Assembly (NCBI RefSeq): GCF_014636315.1 | Contig: NZ_BMED01000002.1 | Location: forward strand, 744,001 to 808,000 | DNA from: Parundibacterium terreum | Lineage (GTDB): Bacteria; Pseudomonadota; Gammaproteobacteria; Burkholderiales; Burkholderiaceae_D | Direction: 5' to 3' | DNA: 64,000 nucleotides | Shown: one piece after another, positions 55,049-63,857 of the stretch | Numbering within the stretch: position 1 is the stretch's first letter | Layout: each line of letters opens with the position of its first letter | Notes under the pieces: model-generated | The model's database searches: none | Told to the model about the DNA's origin: nothing | The model's input: only the letters and a program-made list of their open reading frames with translations | Translations under genes and position numbers: made by a program

Positions 55049-56461
55049 TTAGAACTTGTAGTTGTAAGCGATGCCGACCAATTGCAGATTGGTCTTGAAA
55101 GTGCCGCGTGTGGTTTCGCCGTTGCCGGTGCAACCTGTGGACAATGGTGAGCAGTTATTGGTGTAGTTCAAGGGTGCATCCTTGAAGTCCAGGTAGCTGT
55201 AGGCCACGTCGATCGAAGATTTCGGTGACAGCTTGTAGTTCAGGCCCAGCGAGAATTGCGTACGGTCGCTGTCAGGGAAGCCGGCGTGACGCAGTGTGTC
55301 GTTTGGCACTGGAGACTGGTCATGCGACAAGCCGCCGCGCAGCGTCAGGCTGTCGTTGTAATGGTAGTTCGCGCCGATGGAGACACGGGTCGTGTTTTTC
55401 CATTGCTGACGGATCACTTCATCGCCTTCGGTCGTGCCTGGGAACTGGATATGCACGTCGCCCATGCGGCTATTGCGTGTCCAGGTCACATCGGCCATCA
55501 AATCCCAACGATCGTTCAGGCGGTGGAATACGTTGCCGGACAGAGTCTCAGGCGTGCGCAGGTCAACCAGCGCAGCAGAGTTCGCGCGGTGCGAGCTGGC
55601 TGCCAATACCTTGTTGACTACCGGATCGGTCGTCACACTGGAGAAATCCCAGATTGTATTGCCTTCCAGCGAGTGAACGACGGAAGAACGGTAGGACAGG
55701 CCGAAGCGTGTGCTCTCATCCAGCGTGAACATGTAGCCCAGGTTGAAGCCAAAGCCCCAATCCTTGCCGCTGTTGGAGCCGTGGCCGTCATGCACCGCAG
55801 CCAGTGCCGCAGGGTTGCCGCCCAGAGCGATGATCTGCTTGACCAGTGCAGCGCTGGTAGGCGTGCCGGCCAGTGCAGCCACGGAACCAGGGATATCTAC
55901 AGCCTGACCCAAAGATGCCTTCATGTATTCAGCGCTGATGCCAAAGCCGAAGGAATGGTGTTCATTGAGCTTGAAGGAGGCGGACGGATTGAACGCTACC
56001 GATTCCAGCTTGATGTCGCTCAGCGCGTAGCGGCCGGTCCAGGTGTTGCCGTAGTTGATCTTGGTGCCGTAAGGAACGAACATGCCTACGCCGACTGTCC
56101 AGCGGTCGTTCAACTGATGGCTCAGGTACAGCGATGGTGCTGTGACGGAGTCAGGCACGTAGTCGCTGGCAGCGGTGCCGCCTGCCGGTGTGCGGGTGAA
56201 ACGTGTAGAGCCAGCGTCAGTGTAGGTGGAGTGCGGCACGACAACAGTAGCGCCAACCATGAACTGCGTACCTTCCAGGCGGGACATGCCGGCCGGATTG
56301 TAGAAAATGGTGGATGCATCATTGGCTTCGGCGCCATTGGCGTCGGCAGTACCTTGTGCAGATACGCTCTGGGAACCGAAACGATAGCCCGATGCGAGGG
56401 CGGAAGTGGACAATGCAGCAAGTGCAGCAGCGATAAACAGGGGAAGAATTTTTTGTTTCAA
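55049..56461 (-). CDS. fadL: FadL-family outer-membrane fatty acid/hydrocarbon transporter
   Basis: 470 aa. Signal peptide (cleaved after SALA, ~23), then the FadL hatch region GYRFGSQSVSAQGTADANGA... DASTIFYNPAGMSRLEGTQ with the conserved NPAG, and an amphipathic barrel ending in IAYNYKF (terminal Phe). It is a 14-stranded beta barrel carrying long-chain fatty acids or other hydrophobic compounds. It is monocistronic, with a perfect palindrome just upstream of the start. Confidence 0.92.
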   Translation of the reverse strand: MKQKILPLFIAAALAALSTSALASGYRFGSQSVSAQGTADANGAEANDASTIFYNPAGMSRLEGTQFMVGATVVVPHSTYTDAGSTRFTRTPAGGTAASDYVPDSVTAPSLYLSHQLNDRWTVGVGMFVPYGTKINYGNTWTGRYALSDIKLESVAFNPSASFKLNEHHSFGFGISAEYMKASLGQAVDIPGSVAALAGTPTSAALVKQIIALGGNPAALAAVHDGHGSNSGKDWGFGFNLGYMFTLDESTRFGLSYRSSVVHSLEGNTIWDFSSVTTDPVVNKVLAASSHRANSAALVDLRTPETLSGNVFHRLNDRWDLMADVTWTRNSRMGDVHIQFPGTTEGDEVIRQQWKNTTRVSIGANYHYNDSLTLRGGLSHDQSPVPNDTLRHAGFPDSDRTQFSLGLNYKLSPKSSIDVAYSYLDFKDAPLNYTNNCSPLSTGCTGNGETTRGTFKTNLQLVGIAYNYKF

Positions 56462-56794
56462 GATAGTCTCATTTATTAATCAATCGTTATCGATTGACGA
56501 TCTTCATACACGGAACATGGTCCGTCCTACGCGCTTGCCTCTATGCGGATCGCCGATCGGCGCGTACGTTACCTCATGGAATTAATTGCGGTCAAGAAAA
56601 ATAAAAGAATAAAGACTCTGATAATTTTCTTGGAGGTGCCGCTATCAAAAGCCCTACTACCTGCGTGGATTAGCGATCTGCGCTGTAAATAAACCGGCGA
56701 GCAAATGCCAGCAAATACAAGAAAAGATCAGCAAGCTCTGCAGCGTTCGTCCTTCCTGTTTATAATCTGCCATTCATTTCATCCGACTGCATAC
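56462..56794. other. Intergenic region between fadL and the 5'-nucleotidase gene
   Basis: 333 bp. Besides the palindrome at 56480-56497 there is a perfect 12-bp palindrome cgccgatcggcg (56551-56562). A TATAAT at 56761-56766 lies 29 bp before the nucleotidase ATG, without a clear -35. Confidence 0.6.
56480..56497. promoter_or_regulatory. Palindrome in the fadL leader
   Basis: tcaatcg-ttat-cgattga, perfect 7-bp arms, 19 bp upstream of the fadL ATG. It could be an operator for a fatty-acid regulator or a leader hairpin. Confidence 0.4.
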
Positions 56795-57697
56795 ATGGCA
56801 TTCTCCCTAGATAAATTGCTCGTCATCGGTATTTCTTCCCGCGCGCTATTCGATCTGGAGGCGGAGGAAGCGATCTTCAGGCAGTCCGGCCTCGAAAGCT
56901 ACCGCCAGCATCAGCTTGATAATGAAAACAATGTATTGAAGCCCGGCGCAGGATTTGCGCTGGTGCGGGCGCTGCTGAAACTGAATGAGCTGACGCCGGA
57001 GAACCGCCTGGTGGAAGTGGTGATCATGTCGCGCAATTCTTCCGAGACTTCACTACGCATCTTTAATTCCATCAGCCATTACGGGCTGGACATCACGCGC
57101 GCGGCGCTGTCCGGCGGCGCACCGCTGGCGCCGTACCTGGAAGCCTTCAACGTCAGTCTGTTTTTGTCGCTGCATGAAGACGATGTGCAGGCTGCGATCA
57201 ACTCCGGCGTTGCCTCTGCGCTGCTGTACCAGATGCCGGACAATGCGATGGAAGACCTGGGCCAGATACGCATTGCCTTCGACGGCGATGCGGTGATTTT
57301 TTCGGATGAATCGGAACGCATCTTCCAGGAACAAGGCATAGAAGCCTTTGAACAGCATGAGCGGGAAAACGCCATGAAGCCCTTGCCGGAAGGCCCGTTC
57401 GCGCGGCTGCTGGTGGCGCTGTCCTTCCTGCAAAATAATTTCAAGTCCGAGGATGGCCGCGCGTTCCCATTGCGCACCGCACTGGTGACCGCACGCTCAT
57501 CGCCCGCGCATGAACGCGTGATCCGCACGCTGCGCGCATGGAATATCGCGATTGATGAAACCTTCTTCATGGGCGGCGTCGCCAAATCAGCGGTGCTGGC
57601 CGCATTCAAGCCGCATATGTTTTTTGATGACCAGCATGGGCACTGCATCAAGGCGGCCAGCTTTGTGCAAACCGGCCGCGTACCTATCAAGCAATAG
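56795..57697 (+). CDS. Cytosolic 5'-nucleotidase (NT5C1/PF06189-like)
   Basis: 300 aa from the ATG at 56795 (MAFSLDKLLVIG); the in-frame upstream extension lacks support. Repeated motif pairs: LLVIGISSRALFDLEAEE near the start, IAFDGDAVIFSDESE (~168-182; the HAD-like DxD) and a late MGGVAKSAVLAAFKPHMFFDDQ (~270-290) with a conserved acidic pair. It should hydrolyse nucleoside 5'-monophosphates in the cytoplasm. It has no operon partners. Convergent with the gene at 57720. Confidence 0.88.
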   Translation: MAFSLDKLLVIGISSRALFDLEAEEAIFRQSGLESYRQHQLDNENNVLKPGAGFALVRALLKLNELTPENRLVEVVIMSRNSSETSLRIFNSISHYGLDITRAALSGGAPLAPYLEAFNVSLFLSLHEDDVQAAINSGVASALLYQMPDNAMEDLGQIRIAFDGDAVIFSDESERIFQEQGIEAFEQHERENAMKPLPEGPFARLLVALSFLQNNFKSEDGRAFPLRTALVTARSSPAHERVIRTLRAWNIAIDETFFMGGVAKSAVLAAFKPHMFFDDQHGHCIKAASFVQTGRVPIKQ

Positions 57698-57719
57698 CGA
57701 CGAGCTTACAGAACGGCTA

Positions 57720-58244
57720 CTAGCGCGTAATGGCGGAACTGGGTAAGCGCTTGACGTTGGGATAGGCCGAGCTTTCCAGCCAGGATTTGAATTTGATCAT
57801 GCCTGCATCTGCCCTCCTGTGCTGGGTGCGCAATTCCATCAGGCGCATGACGGCGGCTTCGCTAAAGCCCTTGATCTTGTGGCCGGGGATCACAGCGTAA
57901 TCATCCCCCAATAAGAACAACTCCCTCTCGCCCACCTTCGGCAAAATAATGCGCATCGCATCTTCCGCCGCCAGCCAAACCACATCATCTACCAGGAAAA
58001 AGCGCATCTGTACGCCGAGATAGGCGTAGTAGCGCCCCTGCCACTTATTCAGTGCAGACGCCTCGCCCGCACGCTTGATGGAGGGGAAAAGGTCCTTGAT
58101 ATAGCGCTGAAAAAGGAAGATCCACAACAAGCCTGCCAGCAAAAATGTGAGCATATCCCTGGCGCGGCCCATGGGGCTCGCCAATCTGATGGAAACATAG
58201 GTGCCGATGATGCCTATCGCCACCCTGATCAATAAACTCCACAT
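57720..58244 (-). CDS. Two-helix membrane protein, unknown family
   Basis: 174 aa. Two N-terminal hydrophobic helices (~4-22 and 33-50) separated by SIRLASPMGRARD, then a soluble basic domain (YYAYLGVQMRFFLVDDVVWLAAEDAM, ~72-97; WLESSAY near 160). No family recognised; possibly a DNA-uptake or membrane-stress factor by shape, but no evidence. Stop of this gene and stop of the nucleotidase converge within 23 bp. Followed upstream by the rubredoxin reductase gene, same strand. Confidence 0.6.
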   Translation of the reverse strand: MWSLLIRVAIGIIGTYVSIRLASPMGRARDMLTFLLAGLLWIFLFQRYIKDLFPSIKRAGEASALNKWQGRYYAYLGVQMRFFLVDDVVWLAAEDAMRIILPKVGERELFLLGDDYAVIPGHKIKGFSEAAVMRLMELRTQHRRADAGMIKFKSWLESSAYPNVKRLPSSAITR

Positions 58245-58304
58245 TTTGCGGGTCGGTTATTGATGCCTTGCTGAGTGTTGGGGTCGCGTTTGCTTTATGC
58301 CAGC

Positions 58305-59480
58305 CTAGCCCTTTTCCGCCAGCTCTGCCAACAGGGATTGGCGCAAGCCTGCATCCTGCGGTGCTACCGCAAAACCGGAGATGACATCCTCCGCCGTATA
58401 AAAACGCGCGATGGTGCTGGCGCCACGCTGCTCCACTTCCCAGCGGCCCGCAGGCGCATGGTGCGGCGCAGGGCTGACCAGGGCCAGCGGGTAGCTTGGG
58501 GTCTTGACGATGACAGGGCTGGGCTTCAGGTCGATCTCGGTAGGCTGGCCGTTCAGCGTCTTGGCAATCGCGCGAGCGGCGCTCATCAGCGGTGCGATAT
58601 ACGGCAAGATGCGGCTGCTGCCGTCTTCGGCAAACGTATATTGTGCGCAATCGCCCAAGGCATACACATCCGCTGCGCTGGTCTTGCCTGTGGTGTCGAT
58701 CAGGATGCCGCGATCAGTCACCAGTTGCGCTGCTTGCGCCACGCGCAGATCAGGCCGCAGGCCCACCGCGGACAACACCACATCGGTCGCAAAGCTGTCG
58801 CCATTGGCCAGCGTGACCGTCAGTCCTGCGCCATTGGCATCGACGCTGGCGGCGGTAGTGCCCAGCTTCAGCTTGATGTTGCGTTCAGTTAGCGCAGTAT
58901 GCAAACCCAGGGACAATGCGGCAGGAGCCAGTGCTGCCAGCGGCATGGGGTTAGGGTCCACCAGGCTGACTTCATGGCCTGCGCCGGCCAGGTCATCGGC
59001 AAATTCGCAGCCTATCAGGCCGGCGCCGAGTATCGTCACCCGTGCCGGATGCGGCAGCATAGCGATCTGCTCGCGGAATACCGCGTAATCGGCAATATCA
59101 TTCACCGACAAGACCTTGCCGGCGGCATCGCCTTCCAGGTTCAGGCGTATCGGTTTGGCGCCGGTGGCGATCACCAGCTTTTCATAGCTGAAGTTGCCGG
59201 CGCTGGTGCTCACTGTTTTTGCTGCGGTGTCTATCGTGTTGACGGTCGTCTTGGTGAGTATCGTCGCGCCGGTCTGCTCCGCCATTTTTTCCACGCTCTG
59301 CGTGACCAGCTGCGCGGCCTGCTTGTTTTGCGCAAAGGCGTTGGACAGCATGGGTTTGGAGTAGAAGCCGCCGTCATCGGCGGTGATGATCAGTAGTGGG
59401 TGGATTTTGTCCAGTTTGCGGAATTCTCGGGCTACTGTGTAGCCGGCTAGGCCGGTGCCTATGATGATGATGGGGGTCAT
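58305..59480 (-). CDS. Rubredoxin-NAD(+) reductase (FAD-dependent)
   Basis: 391 aa. FAD GxGxxG at IIGTGLAGYTVAREF (6-20), a second NADH-binding GxGxxG at ILGAGLIGCEF (~150-160), and ADVYALGDCAQ (~264-274). Length and order match rubredoxin reductases (RubB/AlkT-type), not the larger ferredoxin reductases. It transfers electrons from NADH to rubredoxin in the cytoplasm. It lies near rubredoxin (59947) and rubrerythrin (60277) on the same strand, separated by dispersed repeats, and together these can form a peroxide-reducing chain. Confidence 0.88.
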   Translation of the reverse strand: MTPIIIIGTGLAGYTVAREFRKLDKIHPLLIITADDGGFYSKPMLSNAFAQNKQAAQLVTQSVEKMAEQTGATILTKTTVNTIDTAAKTVSTSAGNFSYEKLVIATGAKPIRLNLEGDAAGKVLSVNDIADYAVFREQIAMLPHPARVTILGAGLIGCEFADDLAGAGHEVSLVDPNPMPLAALAPAALSLGLHTALTERNIKLKLGTTAASVDANGAGLTVTLANGDSFATDVVLSAVGLRPDLRVAQAAQLVTDRGILIDTTGKTSAADVYALGDCAQYTFAEDGSSRILPYIAPLMSAARAIAKTLNGQPTEIDLKPSPVIVKTPSYPLALVSPAPHHAPAGRWEVEQRGASTIARFYTAEDVISGFAVAPQDAGLRQSLLAELAEKG

Positions 59481-59560
59481 GATGTTTGCCGTTCTATTTC
59501 ATAGATTAATTTGGGCTACAGCGATTTTGAGATTGCTGGCCGGGGGTAGCCCGGCTGCTA

Positions 59561-59594
59561 CTTACTTTATTTTGCTTCGCCAAAATAAAGTAAG
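59561..59594. repeat. Perfect 14-bp inverted repeat with 6-nt loop
   Basis: CTTACTTTATTTTG-cttcgc-CAAAATAAAGTAAG. It is followed by gcaaacaaaaggcgacc. Shape suggests a dispersed intergenic repeat. Confidence 0.75.
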
Positions 59595-59831
59595 CAAACA
59601 AAAGGCGACCGCAGACTTGCCCTTCGGGTGATGACGCTTTGCGCCATCACATTTTGCGCACTGCCAAAAATGGGAAATGGGCGAAACTCGCCTGCGGCTC
59701 AAACAACACCCATTTCTGATCCATTTTCGGCAGAGCACAAAATGCTACGTCCCTAGCGGAGGTAGGTCAAAAGCAAAGTCAAAAACAGAGGCAATCAGGC
59801 CTTGGTTTTTTGGGGCTTGCATACCGGGCAT

Positions 59832-59862
59832 GTAGCCTGGGTTAGCGCAGCGTAACCCGGGA
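59832..59862. repeat. GTAG-type REP palindrome
   Basis: gtag-cctgggtta-gcgcagcg-taacccggg; the core tagcgcagcgta is identical to that of the REP units at 9821-9964. Confidence 0.7.
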
Positions 59863-59946
59863 GCCGTCTACGAATGCTTGCATTAATAATTAGTATACCA
59901 GCCAGCATTGCGTAGACCGCCAACCGTTTCGTACTGCGTTTCGCTC

Positions 59947-60111
59947 TTAAATCTCAACCATTTCAAAATCCGCCTTGGCTACGCCGCAGTCCGGGCATTC
60001 CCAGTCTTCCGGGATGTCGTTCCAGCGTGTGCCTGGGGCCAGGCCTTCTTCTGGGAGGCCGGCTGCTTCGTCGTAGATGAAGCCGCATACTATGCATTGG
60101 TAGGTTTTCAT
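59947..60111 (-). CDS. Rubredoxin (54 aa)
   Basis: Translating 60111 to 59947 on the minus strand gives a 54-residue rubredoxin: [18 protein letters not shown] with Cys6 and Cys9, and [13 protein letters not shown] with Cys39 and Cys42, the four iron ligands. The typical [11 protein letters not shown] segment lies between them. It is a small electron carrier, fed by the adjacent FAD reductase and probably supplying rubrerythrin, which here has no rubredoxin domain of its own. No other start is plausible. Confidence 0.97.
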   Translation of the reverse strand: MKTYQCIVCGFIYDEAAGLPEEGLAPGTRWNDIPEDWECPDCGVAKADFEMVEI

Positions 60112-60174
60112 GGTGTTTCCTTACTAGAGTTTGTTCAAATTGAGTGGTTTAGTTACGCGTATCTGGACTGCTCC

Positions 60175-60276
60175 GAGGCTGTTGCAAAATTAGTCTGGCT
60201 AGGCGTCGCCGGCGAAGACAGTGCTTTAGCACGGCTAGGCGGCGCAACAACGCCAGGGTAATTTTTCAACGGCCTC
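60175..60276. repeat. MITE-like imperfect palindrome between rubredoxin and rubrerythrin
   Basis: About 102 bp. The outer arms GAGGCTGTTGCAAAATTA (60175-60192) and TAATTTTTCAACGGCCTC (60259-60276) pair with two mismatches. The interior is palindromic-leaning and GC-rich (ctaggcgtcgcc... ggcggcgc). It abuts the rubrerythrin stop exactly. Confidence 0.75.
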
Positions 60277-60765
60277 TTAAGCTGCCTTGGCTTTGTCTAG
60301 TACTGACTGGTAGTGGTTTGCGTGGCGTTCTTCCACCTTGGCTAGCGCGGCGAAGCGTTTGGCGGCTATTTCCAGCGTGCGTTTGAACTGCTCTGCGTGG
60401 ACGCGGGATTCTTCTATCTGCTCGTCGTATTCTTTCACTGCGGCGTCGTTGCCCTCTTGCACAGCAAGGTGGCGGAACTTGGGGTACATTTCTGTGTATT
60501 CGTAGGTTTCGCCTTCGATTGCGATTTCCAGTGCTTTTTCCGGTGTCAGCTGGTTTTTTGGATACAGCAGGTCCAGGTGGCCGAAAGCGTGCATCACTTC
60601 CTGGTCGGCGGTAGCTTCAAAGGCTTTGGCGATTTCTTCGGCGCCGGCTTCGCGGGCGATCTTGGCGAAATAGCGGTATTTGATATGGGCCATGGATTCG
60701 CCGGCAAAGGCGGCTTCCAGGTTTTCTATGGTGACGGATTTCACTGCGTTGGCTTGGGTGCTCAT
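60277..60765 (-). CDS. rbr: Rubrerythrin (ferritin-like, without rubredoxin domain)
   Basis: 162 aa, a four-helix ferritin-like diiron domain only; the usual C-terminal rubredoxin module is absent, and no CxxC is present. Visible ligands include Glu23, Glu56-x2-His59 and Glu120-x2-His123. Its electron donor is likely the separate rubredoxin at 59947-60111. It reduces hydrogen peroxide in the cytoplasm. The start ATG has AGGAAAAG upstream; a candidate OxyR-like site is 108-122 bp upstream. Confidence 0.93.
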   Translation of the reverse strand: MSTQANAVKSVTIENLEAAFAGESMAHIKYRYFAKIAREAGAEEIAKAFEATADQEVMHAFGHLDLLYPKNQLTPEKALEIAIEGETYEYTEMYPKFRHLAVQEGNDAAVKEYDEQIEESRVHAEQFKRTLEIAAKRFAALAKVEERHANHYQSVLDKAKAA

Positions 60766-60872
60766 GGCTTTTCCTATCAGGGTGAGTGTTTTGATTTGAA
60801 TTAACTATCAACGTGAGACAGATCATAGGGGAAAGACTATCATCCGGATAATTGATTGTTTTTACCAAAGCG

Positions 60873-60887
60873 ATAGTAATTACCTAT
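60873..60887. promoter_or_regulatory. OxyR-like half-operator between rubrerythrin and maeB
   Basis: ATAG-taattac-CTAT, the exact ATAG-N7-CTAT half of the OxyR consensus. The second half-site is not found at the expected 7-bp distance. Confidence 0.3.
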
Positions 60888-61028
60888 ATGGCAAAACAAC
60901 TACTCCCTAAAATGGTATTTGTTTATGTTTAAAAGTCATAGCAGTCGTACAAATACGTATGAAGTTAGAGGATTCCCTCTGTTAAAATCGTAAGCTTTCA
61001 GTAAGCCAAAGAAGGAAGGTTTCCCAGC

Positions 61029-63344
61029 ATGGATTCGTCATCAGCAGATCAAAAAGAACAAATACGTCAACAGTTACGTCAGGCAGCCCTGGAATACCAT
61101 GAGTGCCCGACCCCCGGCAAAATCAGCGTCACGCCGACCAAACAATTGACGAACCAACGCGATCTGGCACTGGCGTACTCCCCTGGCGTAGCGGCTCCCT
61201 GCGAAGAAATCGTCGCTGATCCGGCTGCGGCCTTCAAATACACCGCGCGCGGCAATCTGGTGGGCGTGATCACCAACGGTACTGCTGTATTAGGCCTGGG
61301 CAATATCGGCCCGCTGGCTTCCAAGCCTGTGATGGAAGGCAAAGGCGTACTGTTCAAGAAATTTGCCGGCATCGACGTGTTCGATATCGAGATCAACGAG
61401 CAAGACCCGGACAAGCTGGTGGACATCATCGCTTCGCTGGAACCGACTTTTGGCGGCATCAACCTGGAAGATATCAAGGCGCCGGAATGCTTCTATATAG
61501 AACGCAAGCTGCGCGACCGCATGAAGATCCCCGTCTTCCATGATGACCAGCACGGTACTGCGATCATCGTCGGCGCGGCGATCCTGAACGGCCTGAAAGT
61601 GGTCGGCAAGAGCATCAAGGAATGCAAACTGGTCGTCTCCGGCGCCGGCGCTGCCGCACTGGCCTGCCTGGACCTGATCGTGGACATCGGCTTCCCTATC
61701 GAAAACATCTTCGTCACCGATCTGGCCGGCGTGGTCTACAAAGGCCGCGTAGAGCTGATGGATCCGGACAAGGAGCGCTTTGCGCAAGAAACATCGGCCC
61801 GTTCGCTGGGTGAAGTGATTGCCGACGCCGACGTGTTCCTCGGCCTGTCTGCAGGCGGCGTACTGAAGCAGGACATGGTCAAGAAAATGGCTGCCAAGCC
61901 GCTGATCCTGGCACTGGCCAATCCTAATCCGGAAATCCTGCCGGAAGACGTCAAGGCCGTGCGCGACGACGCCATCATGGCAACCGGCCGTTCGGACTAT
62001 CCGAACCAGGTGAATAACGTACTGTGCTTCCCTTACATCTTCCGCGGCGCGCTGGATTGCGGTGCAACCACCATCACGCGTGAAATGGAAATCGCCGTTG
62101 TCCACGCGATTGCCGAGCTGGCACAGGCAGAACAATCCGATATCGTGGCTTCCGCCTACGGCATCAGCAACCTGTCCTTCGGCCCTGAATACCTGATACC
62201 CAAGCCTTTCGATCCGCGCCTGATGATCAAGATCGCGCCGGCAGTGGCAAAGGCCGCTGAAGAGTCCGGCGTGGCGGCACGTCCTATCCAGGACATGCAA
62301 GCCTATATCGACCGCCTGCAACAGTTTGTGTACCACAGCGGCACCTTCATGAAGCCGCTGTTCCAGGTGGCCAAGAAGGCAGAAGCCGGCCGCAAGCGCA
62401 TCGTCTATGCAGAAGGCGAAGAAGAACGCGTTTTGCGCGCAGTACAGGTGGTCGTGGATGAAAACCTGGCCAAGCCTATCCTGGTGGGCCGTCCGAATAT
62501 TCTGGACCAACGCATCGCCAAGTTTGGCTTGCGCCTGCGCGCCGGCATCGATTTTGAAGTGATCAATCCTGAGCATGATGACCGCTATCGCGATTACTGG
62601 CAGACGTATTACGACATGACCTGCCGCCAGGGCAATACGCAGGAATACGCCAAGCTGGAAATGCGCCGCCGCCACTCGCTGATCGGTGCGATGATGATCC
62701 ACAAGGGCGATGCGGACGGCATGATCTGCGGCACCTTCGGCACCACCGGCCTGCACCTGAACTACATCAACCAGGTATTGGGCAAGCGCAATGGCGTCAA
62801 CGTCTATGCGGCAATGAATGCACTGATCCTGCCGGACCGCCAGGTTGTCATTGTCGATACCCACGTCAACGAAAACCCGTCTGCCGAACAGATCGCTGAA
62901 ATCACCATCCTTGCTGCGGAAGAAATGCGCCGCTTCGGCATCCTGCCGCGCGCTGCCTTGCTGTCGCATTCCAACTTTGGTTCCAGCAACAGCGAATCCG
63001 CACAAAAAATGCGCGCCGCACTGGCAATCATACAGCGCGATGCGCCGGATCTGGAAGTGGACGGCGAAATGCATGGCGATTCAGCAATGGACGCCGCCTT
63101 CCGCAAGAAGATGATGCCATGCACCACCTTGACCGGCGAAGCCAACCTGCTGGTGATGCCGAACATCGATGCTGCCAATATCTCCTACAACCTGCTGAAA
63201 ACCACCGCCGGCCACAACATCGCCATCGGTCCTATCCTGCTGGGTTGCGCCAAGCCTGTACATATCCTGACGCCGTCGGCAACCGTACGCCGTATCGTCA
63301 ACATGACAGCATTGTGCGTGGTGGATGCGGTAGCACAGCGTTAA
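61029..63344 (+). CDS. maeB: NADP-dependent malic enzyme with C-terminal phosphate acetyltransferase domain
   Basis: 771 aa, the usual length of MaeB. Malic-enzyme part (~1-430): [30 protein letters not shown] (~170-186), a Rossmann [12 protein letters not shown] (~205) and ALANPNPEI. The phosphotransacetylase-like part (~440-771) ends [17 protein letters not shown]..., but in MaeB this domain is regulatory and normally lacks activity. It decarboxylates malate to pyruvate with NADP in the cytoplasm, binding a divalent metal. Monocistronic, with tandem hairpins after the stop. Confidence 0.96.
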   Translation: MDSSSADQKEQIRQQLRQAALEYHECPTPGKISVTPTKQLTNQRDLALAYSPGVAAPCEEIVADPAAAFKYTARGNLVGVITNGTAVLGLGNIGPLASKPVMEGKGVLFKKFAGIDVFDIEINEQDPDKLVDIIASLEPTFGGINLEDIKAPECFYIERKLRDRMKIPVFHDDQHGTAIIVGAAILNGLKVVGKSIKECKLVVSGAGAAALACLDLIVDIGFPIENIFVTDLAGVVYKGRVELMDPDKERFAQETSARSLGEVIADADVFLGLSAGGVLKQDMVKKMAAKPLILALANPNPEILPEDVKAVRDDAIMATGRSDYPNQVNNVLCFPYIFRGALDCGATTITREMEIAVVHAIAELAQAEQSDIVASAYGISNLSFGPEYLIPKPFDPRLMIKIAPAVAKAAEESGVAARPIQDMQAYIDRLQQFVYHSGTFMKPLFQVAKKAEAGRKRIVYAEGEEERVLRAVQVVVDENLAKPILVGRPNILDQRIAKFGLRLRAGIDFEVINPEHDDRYRDYWQTYYDMTCRQGNTQEYAKLEMRRRHSLIGAMMIHKGDADGMICGTFGTTGLHLNYINQVLGKRNGVNVYAAMNALILPDRQVVIVDTHVNENPSAEQIAEITILAAEEMRRFGILPRAALLSHSNFGSSNSESAQKMRAALAIIQRDAPDLEVDGEMHGDSAMDAAFRKKMMPCTTLTGEANLLVMPNIDAANISYNLLKTTAGHNIAIGPILLGCAKPVHILTPSATVRRIVNMTALCVVDAVAQR

Positions 63345-63362
63345 TCTACATCAGTAACATCC

Positions 63363-63427
63363 GCTCCCCGGCCAAACGGGGAGCAAAAGAAAAGCCGAAT
63401 CTCCTTTACAGGAGTTCGGCTTTTTTA
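63363..63427. terminator. Tandem hairpins and intrinsic terminator after maeB
   Basis: First hairpin gctccccg/cggggagc (63363-63370 and 63377-63384); second aaaagccgaa...ttcggctttt (63390-63424), T-rich after it and A-rich before it, so it can serve both strands. Confidence 0.85.
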
Positions 63428-63484
63428 TTCATCGCATGTGTTCACCGTCTGCCTGCTACCTATCCTCCGCAGGCGAAATCCATC

Positions 63485-63811
63485 CTACACCTGTGGCGTT
63501 GATCTTCCCGGCGCGGCTTGAAGCAGCGACCGGCTGCCCTTCCCAAATTGGCGGCCAGTATCATCCTGCCTGCCAACATTGGCAGGCGCTGCAAATGATC
63601 CGGCTCCCGGCGTCGGAGCGGCAATGGCGCTCGTCAAATGGATGGACAAGAACAGAAACAGGCAAACCATCTTGGATGCTTCCAGCATTTCCGCAAAAGG
63701 AAAACGGCCCATCGTGACTTCGGTAAGCGGCTCCTCGCCGGCATATTGCGAGAGGCGATCTCTATACACCGAACGAAACGATGCCTCCGGCAATAACAAT
63801 AGTAAAGTCAT
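63485..63811 (-). CDS. Possible small membrane/exported protein (108 aa)
   Basis: ATG at 63811 has GGAG 7 nt upstream. A hydrophobic segment (VCLFLFLSIHLTSAIAA, about 49-65) lies mid-protein and could be a single membrane helix or, from a later start (63712 or 63670), a signal peptide. The rest is low-complexity Gly/Ala/Arg. No family recognised; may be a chance frame. Confidence 0.3.
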   Translation of the reverse strand: MTLLLLLPEASFRSVYRDRLSQYAGEEPLTEVTMGRFPFAEMLEASKMVCLFLFLSIHLTSAIAAPTPGAGSFAAPANVGRQDDTGRQFGKGSRSLLQAAPGRSTPQV

Positions 63812-63857
63812 GGAAGTGCTCCGCTCAGGCTGGGTGCGATGGCAGTTTTCGGCAAGC

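Larger units (their letters stand above)
59481..59946. other. Repeat-rich intergenic region
   Basis: 466 bp with no gene. It contains a 14-bp perfect inverted repeat (59561-59594), a GTAG-type REP unit (59832-59862), and sequence between them (gcaaacaaaaggcgacc...) typical of dispersed beta-proteobacterial intergenic repeats. Confidence 0.7.

Noticed and set aside
60786..60812. Possible FNR box upstream of rubrerythrin (ttgaattaactatcaa)
   Set aside because: The half-sites are spaced 16 bp in total rather than the 14 bp of TTGAT-N4-ATCAA.
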